DNA from: Anaerolineae bacterium
Lineage (GTDB): Bacteria > Chloroflexota > Anaerolineae > B4-G1 > SLSP01
Length of the DNA: 14,532 nucleotides
Direction of reading: 5' to 3'
Assembly: GCA_016927095.1 (NCBI GenBank)
Contig: JAFGNI010000441.1
Coordinates: 1-14,532 of the forward strand
Shown: piece by piece, positions 6,128-12,785 of the stretch
Layout: each line of letters opens with the position of its first letter
How positions within the stretch are numbered: position 1 is the first letter of the stretch
Translations under genes and position numbers: made by a program
The notes under the pieces: model-generated
The model's input: the letters and a program-made list of their open reading frames with translations, nothing else
What the model was told of the DNA's origin: nothing
Database searches by the model: none

Positions 6128-9030
6128 GGCGCGAAGCATGGGGTACGTCGCCTTGGGGGCAAGCAGCTGAGCTGCCTCAGGGGGAGACAGCGCCTTGTGC
6201 AGGTGCGGGTGCCGAGACCATCGAGGCGACGCCGCTGCGAGCTCGGTCCGACACATTCGTTTTGAAGACCATAGGGCAGTGTGTACTGCCGCTGCTTAGC
6301 ATGCTGGCGATGATCCTGGTGATCTACCGGCGCGTCGTCGCTGGACGTGTCCTTGCTGGTGGCGACCTTCAGGTCTACTTCTATCCTTACTGGATGCAGG
6401 TCGTTCGCTCGCTGCGAGAGGGCCATCTACCGCTATGGAACCCGACTCTATTCGCCGGCGCTCCACTGGCTGCCAACTCACAGGTCGGGCTCTTCTATTG
6501 GCTGAATTGGCCCTTTTGGCTCGTGTCGGCGTTGTCCACCACGCCCTCGTCAGGGGCGGGCATCCCCGGTGCCGTCGCGGTCGCGCGGTCCCTGCACCTA
6601 AGTGTCCTGATCCATCTCTGGCTTGCGGCGCTGAACGGGTGGATACTTGGACGCCGGATTGGACTAGGACGTTGGGCGGCGGCTATTGCCGGCCTGACCT
6701 ACGCAGGGAGTGGTTTCCTCGGTCTGCACGTCGACCACCTCAATCAGCTTCAGGCGTTGGCCTGGTTGCCGCTGCTTTTCTTGCCGGGAGCTCGTATCCT
6801 TCGCGCGCACGGCGGTACGTGGTGGCGCTTCGGCGAGTTGGCTCTTGCCGGTCAACTTCACGACGTGCGTTGGCCTCGGCCTCTGTCAGTTGTGGCGATG
6901 GGCATGATCATCCTGTCGGGGCATATGCAGATGGGGTTCATTGCTGTGGCAGGGGTGGTCGCTTGGCACCTCATCGATGCGGTTGGTATAGGATCACGGC
7001 TGCCTGGGGAATCCGGCAGGTCGCCAGGGCTCGGTCGTATGCTGTGGCTCTGGGTGGCGAGTCTTCTGCCCTTTGCCGTTGCCGGGCTAGTGGCGGGCAT
7101 CCAGTTGCTTCCGACGCTTCAACTGGCAGGGCTCTCCGGGCGTAGCGCGGGCCTGGGTTGGCGGGAAGCGGTCTCGTTCTCTTTGTCGCCTTGGCAGCTG
7201 CTCAGAGCTCTCTTGCCTACCTATCTGGTGGTTCCCCTTCTGCCGGAGGGTGTGGCATACATTGGGTTGGTGGGCCTGCTAGCTGCGGGCCTCGGCGCGA
7301 TAGCTGGCCTTAAGGATGAGGCATCGCGCCGTCGCAGGCTGCCCTGGGTGGTGTTGCTGGCTCTCGGTCTTCTGCTGGCCTTGGGGGCCTACAACCCGCT
7401 TTACCTCGCGGCGACGCGACTGCGGGTGCCCGGTTTCGTCCATTTCCGCGCGCCTGCACGGTTTCTAGCGCTCTATGTGTTGGGTGCCTCGGTCCTGGCA
7501 GCGATGGGTGTCCAGGATATCGGGCGATGGCTACAAGCATCACCATGGTCGCAGGCACAGAGACCGGCCTGGAGACGGGCTGTCTGTGTCGTGAGCGGCG
7601 TTGTCCTGATTGCGGGCGTCGGAGTGGAGCTCGTCATTGCTGCAGAGGCATTGCCCCACGCCCAAGCCACCGCTGCGCGCGCTTACTGGGATCTGCGGCC
7701 GGCTACGGCGCACCTTGTTGCGGGCAGACAGCGCGCAGAGGCCGCTGGCGATGTGCCACCACGCTTCCTGAGCATCTCCCAGATGTTGTTCGAGATCGGG
7801 GACAAGGCTGAGATCGAAGCGATCTATGGCGACCGGCTCTCCTCCGATGCGCTGTGGTCCTACATGGTGGCGGCCAAGCAGCGGGAGATCCTCGCGCCGA
7901 ACCTGCCACTCGCGTTCGATGTGCCCGCCGTGGACGGTTACGATGGTGGTCTCTTGCCATTGCGTACCTTCATTACCTTCTCAGAGCTTTTGATCCCCGG
8001 TGGGACGCTGGACGGTCGGCTGCGGGAGAACCTATCGCAGATGCCGGACAGCCGGTGGCTCGATCTGCTGGATGTGCACTATGTCCTTACCGACAAGACT
8101 GGCGATCTCTGGGTGGACGACATTCTTTTTGACCGGCAATTCCAGCCTGTCTTGGCTGCAGGGGAAAGCCTGGACATCGGCTGGCTCCCGGCGGATTTCG
8201 AGGCGAATGCGGTGGGGCTTCTCTATGCCGGCGGGCCGGTTGAGGTCTCCCTGCAGCTTGCAGATGGGCGCGTGCTCACGCGAGATCTCCCGGCAAGGGC
8301 CGACATAGGTGGCACGGATGGTTTCGACTTTGAGACGGTCTGGATGCGCTGGTCAGGAGCCTCTTCGGTGACGTCCTTAACGTTCAGGTCTGGGCAGGCA
8401 AAGAACCACTTGATCGCTGCTAGCCTGGTCGACGAGCGTGTGGGAGCATTTCACGCCCTCTCGCTTTCGGATCGGTTCCGTTTGACGCACTCGGGTGACG
8501 TCAAGATCTACGAGGCTCTGACACGGCCTTCCAGAGCTGTCATTCTACACGATTGCCAGGTAGCGTCATCCTCAAGCGCGGCTCTTGAGGCTATGGCAAG
8601 CGCCTCCTTCAAACCTGGGGAAGCGATCATTGTGGATCAGGCCAATGGCATGGACGCAGGCTGTGTAGCCTCCCCGGGTTGTCCCGTGTCTAGCTGCAGC
8701 GAGGAGTCTGTCTCGGTCGTGAGCTATGCAGACAACAAGGTCGTGATCGAGGCCACGCTAAGCACGCCTGGGTATCTGCTGCTCAAGGACGCCTGGTACC
8801 CGGGGTGGCAGGTGCGCATCCATGACACCATGGATCCCCGGGCCGAGCCGCGCCTCGATTCGGTGATGCGGGCTGATCTTCTCTACCGCACAGTGGCACT
8901 GGGGGCGGGAAGCTGGCGCGTGACATTTTCGTACGGGCCTTGTATACTGTATCTAGGCCTGGCTCTAACCGTCTGTGGGCTTGGGTGCCTGGCTCTCTAC
9001 GTTGTGGTTGGCTCCAAGCGGCGCGGCTAG
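6118..9030 (+). CDS. YfhO-like polytopic membrane protein (probable GT-C-type sugar transferase)
   Basis: A 970-residue membrane protein of the YfhO family. In Firmicutes YfhO modifies cell-wall polymers with sugars taken from lipid carriers; a similar envelope role here is inferred. Seen: a first membrane helix at about 52-72, then GGDLQVYFYPYW (81-92) with an acidic Asp83 at the usual GT-C catalytic loop, and PLWNPTLFAGAPLAANSQ (105-122), both characteristic. Many further hydrophobic helices run to about residue 520, followed by a long soluble part. The C-terminal signature YLLLKDAWYPGWQV (about 886-899) is that of the YfhO end domain, and a last helix lies at about 942-964 before a basic tail. 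The start overlaps the preceding stop (ATGCCAGTAG); AGGAC lies about 12 bases upstream. The first 50 residues are polar and unconserved in look, so a later start is possible. I see no clear terminator after it. Confidence 0.9.
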   Translation: MPVGREAWGTSPWGQAAELPQGETAPCAGAGAETIEATPLRARSDTFVLKTIGQCVLPLLSMLAMILVIYRRVVAGRVLAGGDLQVYFYPYWMQVVRSLREGHLPLWNPTLFAGAPLAANSQVGLFYWLNWPFWLVSALSTTPSSGAGIPGAVAVARSLHLSVLIHLWLAALNGWILGRRIGLGRWAAAIAGLTYAGSGFLGLHVDHLNQLQALAWLPLLFLPGARILRAHGGTWWRFGELALAGQLHDVRWPRPLSVVAMGMIILSGHMQMGFIAVAGVVAWHLIDAVGIGSRLPGESGRSPGLGRMLWLWVASLLPFAVAGLVAGIQLLPTLQLAGLSGRSAGLGWREAVSFSLSPWQLLRALLPTYLVVPLLPEGVAYIGLVGLLAAGLGAIAGLKDEASRRRRLPWVVLLALGLLLALGAYNPLYLAATRLRVPGFVHFRAPARFLALYVLGASVLAAMGVQDIGRWLQASPWSQAQRPAWRRAVCVVSGVVLIAGVGVELVIAAEALPHAQATAARAYWDLRPATAHLVAGRQRAEAAGDVPPRFLSISQMLFEIGDKAEIEAIYGDRLSSDALWSYMVAAKQREILAPNLPLAFDVPAVDGYDGGLLPLRTFITFSELLIPGGTLDGRLRENLSQMPDSRWLDLLDVHYVLTDKTGDLWVDDILFDRQFQPVLAAGESLDIGWLPADFEANAVGLLYAGGPVEVSLQLADGRVLTRDLPARADIGGTDGFDFETVWMRWSGASSVTSLTFRSGQAKNHLIAASLVDERVGAFHALSLSDRFRLTHSGDVKIYEALTRPSRAVILHDCQVASSSSAALEAMASASFKPGEAIIVDQANGMDAGCVASPGCPVSSCSEESVSVVSYADNKVVIEATLSTPGYLLLKDAWYPGWQVRIHDTMDPRAEPRLDSVMRADLLYRTVALGAGSWRVTFSYGPCILYLGLALTVCGLGCLALYVVVGSKRRG

Positions 9031-9084
9031 CCCCGCCTGGCTCGTTGTTGCCCATCCTTAACACTATGGTTATTTAAAATCGGT

Positions 9085-9111
9085 TTGATTATAACTAACC
9101 CATGCTATAAT
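9085..9111 (+). promoter_or_regulatory. Promoter of the signalling cluster, extended -10
   Basis: TGCTATAAT (9103-9111) is a perfect -10 with the extended TGn element. TTGATT at 9085-9090 gives a 15-base spacer, short but tolerable with an extended -10. The box sits in a local AT-rich island in otherwise GC-rich DNA. An imperfect dyad GGTT...AACC (9082-9100) covers the -35, and another GGTTAT lies at 9068-9073, so a regulator could bind here. Start is expected near 9118. Confidence 0.75.
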
Positions 9112-9155
9112 GAAGGTGTCACTGCCGTGCGGCGTCCCACGTGATTGAGGTGGAG

Positions 9156-9524
9156 ATGAAGGTTCTCTATATCGAAGACAGCCCATCGAATCGTCTACTC
9201 GTGAAGCGTGTACTCCATGTTGAGGGCTACGAGGTGCTGGAGGCTGCAGACGGCATTGAGGGCATTGAGGTCGCTCTGCGTGAGCACCCTGATCTCATTC
9301 TGATGGACATGAATCTGCCAGATGTCGATGGCTATGAGATGACACGCCGCATCTGCAACAGTGCTGATCTGGCAGATATTCCCGTGGTCGCCGTCACGGC
9401 CAACGTGATGCACGGCGATCGAGAGAAGACATTGGAGGCCGGCTGTGTAGGGTACATACCCAAGCCCATCGATGTTGACGCTCTGCCTGACCAAGTCGCT
9501 CGCTTTATCGAGATGAGTCACTAG
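9156..9524 (+). CDS. DivK/CheY-like single-domain response regulator
   Basis: A 122-residue stand-alone receiver domain without output domain; it takes a phosphoryl group on an aspartate and passes the signal by protein contact. Seen: acidic pair Glu7-Asp8 (IEDSPSN), phospho-acceptor Asp51 (LILMDMNLPDVDG), Thr81 (VVAVTANVM), Lys103 (YIPKPID), and the GDREKTLEAGCVGY segment that is typical of DivK-like receivers. ATG 9156 is chosen over an upstream GTG at 9141 because receiver domains start with such an MKVLYIED sequence and GAGG at 9147-9150 is well placed. It is the first gene after the promoter at 9085-9111 and shares direction with a second receiver and two sensor genes, which probably work in one pathway. 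Confidence 0.95.
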   Translation: MKVLYIEDSPSNRLLVKRVLHVEGYEVLEAADGIEGIEVALREHPDLILMDMNLPDVDGYEMTRRICNSADLADIPVVAVTANVMHGDREKTLEAGCVGYIPKPIDVDALPDQVARFIEMSH

Positions 9525-9554
9525 GTCCGCGCTGGAGCAGGCCATCGTGGCGCT

Positions 9555-9609
9555 GCGGCTAGTCGCGTTTCTGCTATCGCAACTACCGCCGCTCAGGTTC
9601 TCACTTGAG
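9555..9609 (+). promoter_or_regulatory. Two adjacent hairpins between the receiver genes
   Basis: Hairpin A, 9555-9592: GCGGC-TAGT-GCG pairs with CGC-ACTA-GCCGC, with one C/A mismatch, a CC bulge and a 10-base loop. Hairpin B, 9592-9609: CTCAGGT pairs with ACTTGAG (one G-U) with loop TCTC. No U-run follows, so a plain terminator is unlikely. They could set relative expression or protect the mRNA end of the first receiver. Confidence 0.35.
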
Positions 9610-9635
9610 CCGCAGTGTCCTTGAGGAATGGCAAC

Positions 9636-10055
9636 ATGAAGTGGAAAGCCACATCGCCTTCAGAGGCCGTCATCCTGATTGTTGAGGATAATCTCAACAA
9701 CTTCATCTTGATGACGCGGCTCCTTGCCTATCTGGGGGTGAAGAAGTGTGAGTGGAAAGCCTCAGGATGGAAAGTCCTCGAGTTCGCCGAAACGCTGGGG
9801 ACGATTGACCTCATTCTGATGGACATTGCGTTGCCCGATGCTGACGGTTATGAGTCGTTGGATTCGCTTCGTTCTGATGGACGATTCTCCGATGTACCCA
9901 TCGTGGCTGTGACTTCCGAAGTGTCCGCTGCCAACCTCAGCCGTGCCAGGGATGCTGGCTTCAACGGCTTCATCGGCAAGCCGCTGGATCCCGACCGTTT
10001 TCCTAGCCAGGTCCGGCGCGTCTTGCAGGGCGAGGAGGTATGGGAACCGGAGTGA
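9636..10055 (+). CDS. Second DivK/CheY-like single-domain response regulator
   Basis: A 139-residue receiver domain with a short N-terminal extension and no output domain. Seen: Glu17-Asp18 (LIVEDNLNN), phospho-acceptor Asp63 (LILMDIALPDADG), Thr93 (IVAVTSEV), Lys115 (GFIGKPLD). The segment after the switch threonine (SAANLSRARDAGFNGF) follows the DivK pattern, but the loop after the second helix (GVKKCEWKASGWKVLEF) is unlike the first receiver, so the pair are not a recent duplication. ATG 9636 is preferred to GTG 9615 because GAGGA at 9623-9627 is 8 bases before it. Its 3' end overlaps the ATG candidate of the kinase gene at 10040, which suggests translational coupling and a functional partnership. 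Confidence 0.94.
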   Translation: MKWKATSPSEAVILIVEDNLNNFILMTRLLAYLGVKKCEWKASGWKVLEFAETLGTIDLILMDIALPDADGYESLDSLRSDGRFSDVPIVAVTSEVSAANLSRARDAGFNGFIGKPLDPDRFPSQVRRVLQGEEVWEPE

Positions 10056-12784
10056 GCCATCGCCGGTATACATCACCGGAGGATCACCAGGGCCGCCAGA
10101 CCCACCCGGACAGCGGCGGTACACGACACCGCTTCGGCAGTACACCCCGCTGCCCGAGGGATGCGCAAGACAGCGCCGGTATACATCACCGGCCTCGGGC
10201 TGTACCGACAACGGGCATGCGTGGGGGTCTGGGTCGAACGCTGCTTACGGCCTTCCTGATCCTGACAGTTGTACCCTTGGCCGTTATCGGTGTCTATGCG
10301 GTCAGACAGAACCGGGAAAACATCGAGCGAGAGGTTGGTTCTAAACTCCTGGCGATTGCGACTCTGATGGGCGAGGATCTTGTTGATTGGCTGCAGGACG
10401 TAGCAGCGGCCGGTGCAATCGATTACCAGGTGTCTTGGGACGTCCTGGCGCAGCAGGTGTCTGGGCTGGCTGGTGGAGCCGTTCTGGGTCCCGAGGCCCA
10501 AATCATCTGGTCCGTGGGAGATTGCCAACGGGTTGTGGAAAGGGCTCTAGCCAGCCGTGGAGGTGAGTCATCCTCCCAGGACTTGGCTAGATTCGTCTTT
10601 CTCCAATCCGATGCAACAGAACCGGCGGCAGTGGTGCTGTTTCCGCCAGATGATGTCGGTCAGGGCTTGGTGCTCTGCTTGCAGCCCGATGCGGTTGGAC
10701 AAGTGCTAAAGACTGGGAGCGGGATTGGCGAGACCGGACGGGTGAATTTGGTCTACCTCTCTGGTGGACCAGAACGCGATACGTACTGGCCCACGGGCGA
10801 CCTAGCTGTCATACCTGGACGGTACACACCACCGCTTCGGCGGTCAGAATCACCGCCCAGCGGATCGGGGATTGGCGGTTCGTCGACAGCGATCACGCCG
10901 GTACACATCACCGGAGACCGGGCGGGCTATGCACTTTACCAGAACCCGCAGGGAAACTGGGTCATTGGAGGTTTCTACCCTCTCCCGGGGTTGCCTGTTG
11001 GCGTTCTTGTGGAGCAAGACCAGGATGAGGTCCTCGCCTCCACTGAGCGGATCGTTGCTACACTTATTGCCCTCATCCTGGCTGTGGCGCTCGTGACGAC
11101 AGCAGCAGCTGCCATCGTGATACGTCAGATCACCCGTCCGGTGATTGACCTCACGGAGTCTGCCGTAGCGATGGCTGAAGGGAACCTCGACCAACATCTT
11201 GCTGTGAGATCACGGGATGAGATAGGGATCCTCACGTTCGTGTTCAATGAGATGGCGACTGAGCTCAAATCGCTGTACAGTGACCTGGAGGCCAAGGTTA
11301 TCGAGCGAACCAAGCGACTCCAACAGGCCAACTACCAGATTCAGCGCCGCGCACTGCATCTTCAGGCCAGCCAGGAGGTGAGTCAAGCCATCACGTCCAT
11401 ACGTGATCCGGACCTGCTGCTAACGCGGGTTACCGATCTGATCCGGAGCCACTTCATCTATTCGTCTGTTGCGGTCTATCTGGTGGCGCCCGGTGGCGGC
11501 GAAGCTCGACTACAGGCCTTCAGCCCACAAGCCCAAGCAATGACACCGCCGGTGCCCAATACCGGTTCGCCGGTACACATCACCGGGGATGCCGTCAGTG
11601 AGGCGGTGGATGCAGCTGGTGAGACCTCGGGTGCAGAGGGCCCCGCGACGGTGGGTGGGGCTGCCCTTAGTCTGAGTGTCCGGAATGGATACGGCGCCAA
11701 TGCCGGTACACATCAACGGGGTGGCCTCGGCGCTTGGCCGGTGCGCTGCTGGCCGGGAGATGGCTCGGTTGTCGGGAGGGCGATTCGTAAGGGTCAGACG
11801 CAGCTGCACAACGAGCTAACGGACACGGAGCGCGGTTGGACTACGCGCTATCAGAGCCGGGTGGCGATACCGCTCAAGATGGCGGACCGCACAGTAGGGG
11901 CAGTCGCGGTAGTGACAACGGCGTACGAGGGTATTCAGCACGATGAGCTGGAGGTACTGGAAGGACTGGCCAATCAGGTCACAATCGCGCTTGAGAATGC
12001 GAGAGCCTATGAGCGTGAACGGCTGGCGATGGAGCAGATGGAGGCTGCCGAGGCATTCAAGGCTCGCTTCCTAGGCAACATGTCAGGGGAGCTACGCGAG
12101 CCCCTCAACACGATTATTGGGTTCTCCCGGCTTCTGATCAAGGGGATCGATGGACCTCTGAACGCACGCCAGCTGGAGGATCTGGAGCAGATCCATAACG
12201 ATAGCCAGCATCTGTTGTTTCTTGTCAACGATATACTCTCGATCTCACAAATCCAAGCGGGTTTGATGGCTCTTCGCCCACAGCCGGTCGATCTGACTGA
12301 GCTCCTAGCCGGGATCATGCCCACGGCGAGCGCCCTGGTTCGAGGTAGGAATATAGCATTGCGTCAGGAGCTACCGCCAGATCTGCCCAACCTGTACGCA
12401 GATCCGGCCCGGATTCGCCAGGTTCTGGTCCACTTGCTCAACAATGCGGCGAAGTTCACAGAAGCCGGCGAGATCGTGATTCGAGCGTGGAACAACGAGG
12501 ATGAAGTCTACGTGAGCATCAGCGATACTGGGATTGGCGTCCCTCTGGAGGACCGTGAGCGGATTTTCGCGCACTTCGAGAAGGGGCGCCAGCACGAGCG
12601 GAGCGCCCATGCCGGTACACATCACCGGGGCGGCATTGGCCTGGGTTTGGCGCTATGTCGCGAGTATGTTGAGCTGCACGGGGGACGTATCTGGGTGGAC
12701 AGTGAGATTGGCGTAGGAAGCACGTTTACCTTCTCTGTTCCGGCGTACGTCCCCGAGCTGACGGAGGCGTCTTCTGGTACCTAA
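10040..12784 (+). CDS. TM-HAMP-GAF sensor with histidine-kinase ATPase domain but no H-box histidine
   Basis: A 914-residue membrane sensor. Seen, numbering from ATG 10040: a repeat-built N-terminus (1-59), TM helix 1 (about 66-88), an extracytoplasmic region to about 335, TM helix 2 (about 338-361), HAMP (from Arg362, ITRPVIDL), a coiled linker (EAKVIERTKRLQQ), a GAF domain (about 440-655), a DHp-like segment, and a HATPase_c domain with N-box LVHLLNNAAKF (about 796-806), G1 DTGIG (829-833) and G2 GGIGLGL (864-870). The H-box reads MSGELREPLN: Gly683 stands where the phospho-acceptor His should be. Repeats interrupt the extracytoplasmic region, the GAF loop and the ATP lid. The start is uncertain: ATG 10040 overlaps the receiver gene but touches its AGGAGG; GTG 10052 and ATG 10217 (just before TM1) are alternatives. 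If 10217 is right the first repeat array is intergenic. Confidence 0.92.
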   Translation: MGTGVSHRRYTSPEDHQGRQTHPDSGGTRHRFGSTPRCPRDAQDSAGIHHRPRAVPTTGMRGGLGRTLLTAFLILTVVPLAVIGVYAVRQNRENIEREVGSKLLAIATLMGEDLVDWLQDVAAAGAIDYQVSWDVLAQQVSGLAGGAVLGPEAQIIWSVGDCQRVVERALASRGGESSSQDLARFVFLQSDATEPAAVVLFPPDDVGQGLVLCLQPDAVGQVLKTGSGIGETGRVNLVYLSGGPERDTYWPTGDLAVIPGRYTPPLRRSESPPSGSGIGGSSTAITPVHITGDRAGYALYQNPQGNWVIGGFYPLPGLPVGVLVEQDQDEVLASTERIVATLIALILAVALVTTAAAAIVIRQITRPVIDLTESAVAMAEGNLDQHLAVRSRDEIGILTFVFNEMATELKSLYSDLEAKVIERTKRLQQANYQIQRRALHLQASQEVSQAITSIRDPDLLLTRVTDLIRSHFIYSSVAVYLVAPGGGEARLQAFSPQAQAMTPPVPNTGSPVHITGDAVSEAVDAAGETSGAEGPATVGGAALSLSVRNGYGANAGTHQRGGLGAWPVRCWPGDGSVVGRAIRKGQTQLHNELTDTERGWTTRYQSRVAIPLKMADRTVGAVAVVTTAYEGIQHDELEVLEGLANQVTIALENARAYERERLAMEQMEAAEAFKARFLGNMSGELREPLNTIIGFSRLLIKGIDGPLNARQLEDLEQIHNDSQHLLFLVNDILSISQIQAGLMALRPQPVDLTELLAGIMPTASALVRGRNIALRQELPPDLPNLYADPARIRQVLVHLLNNAAKFTEAGEIVIRAWNNEDEVYVSISDTGIGVPLEDRERIFAHFEKGRQHERSAHAGTHHRGGIGLGLALCREYVELHGGRIWVDSEIGVGSTFTFSVPAYVPELTEASSGT
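10062..10079 (+). repeat. 18-bp hairpin repeat, copy 1
   Basis: One mismatch (T at position 8) to the consensus GCCGGTACACATCACCGG. Arms CCGGT/ACCGG enclose a 7-base loop. Read as RYTSPE if the kinase starts at 10040. Its flanks are shared with the copy at 12986: a 30-base stretch, 10054-10083, matches 12978-13007 with two differences. Confidence 0.9.
10115..10154 (+). repeat. 18-bp hairpin repeat, diverged tandem pair 2-3
   Basis: First unit 10115-10132 has arms GCGGT/ACCGC; then TTC; the second unit begins at 10136 with arms GGCAG/CTGCC (10136-10140 and 10150-10154). Period 21 bp. Both arms differ from the consensus but still pair within each unit. Confidence 0.75.
10175..10192 (+). repeat. 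18-bp hairpin repeat, copy 4
   Basis: One mismatch (T at position 8); the next base (C10193) extends the stem to 6 bp. With its left flank GACAGC it matches 12801-12824 at 23 of 24 positions. Confidence 0.9.
10818..10856 (+). repeat. 18-bp hairpin repeat, diverged tandem pair 5-6
   Basis: Units 10818-10835 (core arms CGGT/ACCG) and 10839-10856 (arms GGCGGT/ACCGCC, the last C at 10857), joined by TTC with a 21-bp period. The joint ACCGCTTCGGCGGT (10831-10844) is itself a perfect stem with a cUUCGg loop. In frame inside the extracytoplasmic region of the kinase (RYTPPLRRSESPP). Confidence 0.8.
10897..10914 (+). repeat. 18-bp hairpin repeat, exact copy 7
   Basis: Exact GCCGGTACACATCACCGG inside the extracytoplasmic region of the kinase, read in the PVHITG frame. 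Confidence 0.95.
11548..11586 (+). repeat. 18-bp hairpin repeat, tandem pair 8-9
   Basis: Unit 11548-11565 keeps arms CCGGT/ACCGG but has loop GCCCAAT; after TTC an exact copy follows at 11569-11586. Period 21 bp. The joint ACCGGTTCGCCGGT (11561-11574) is a perfect TTCG hairpin. Read as PVPNTG and PVHITG in the expanded GAF loop of the kinase. Confidence 0.93.
11702..11719 (+). repeat. 18-bp hairpin repeat, copy 10
   Basis: One mismatch (A at position 15). Read as AGTHQR in the same GAF loop. Its right flank GGGTGGC resembles that of the copy at 12611. Confidence 0.88.
12611..12628 (+). repeat. 18-bp hairpin repeat, exact copy 11 in the ATP lid
   Basis: Exact consensus, read as AGTHHR (residues 858-863), ending directly at the first glycine of the G2 box GGIGLGL of the kinase. 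Confidence 0.95.
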
Positions 12785-12785
12785 G

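Noticed and set aside
6811..6833. Look-alike of the 18-bp repeat in the YfhO-like gene (begins GGCGGTAC, followed by TTCGG)
   Set aside because: Six mismatches to the closest copy and the arms do not pair; the encoded sequence is ordinary for the protein.
6435..7145. 236-codon plus-strand open frame
   Set aside because: Out-of-frame shadow of the YfhO-like gene, rich in Arg and Cys as GC-rich shadows are.
11114..11144. GATCACCCGTCCGGTGATT as an inverted repeat copy
   Set aside because: It encodes the conserved HAMP start QITRPVID and does not match the consensus well.
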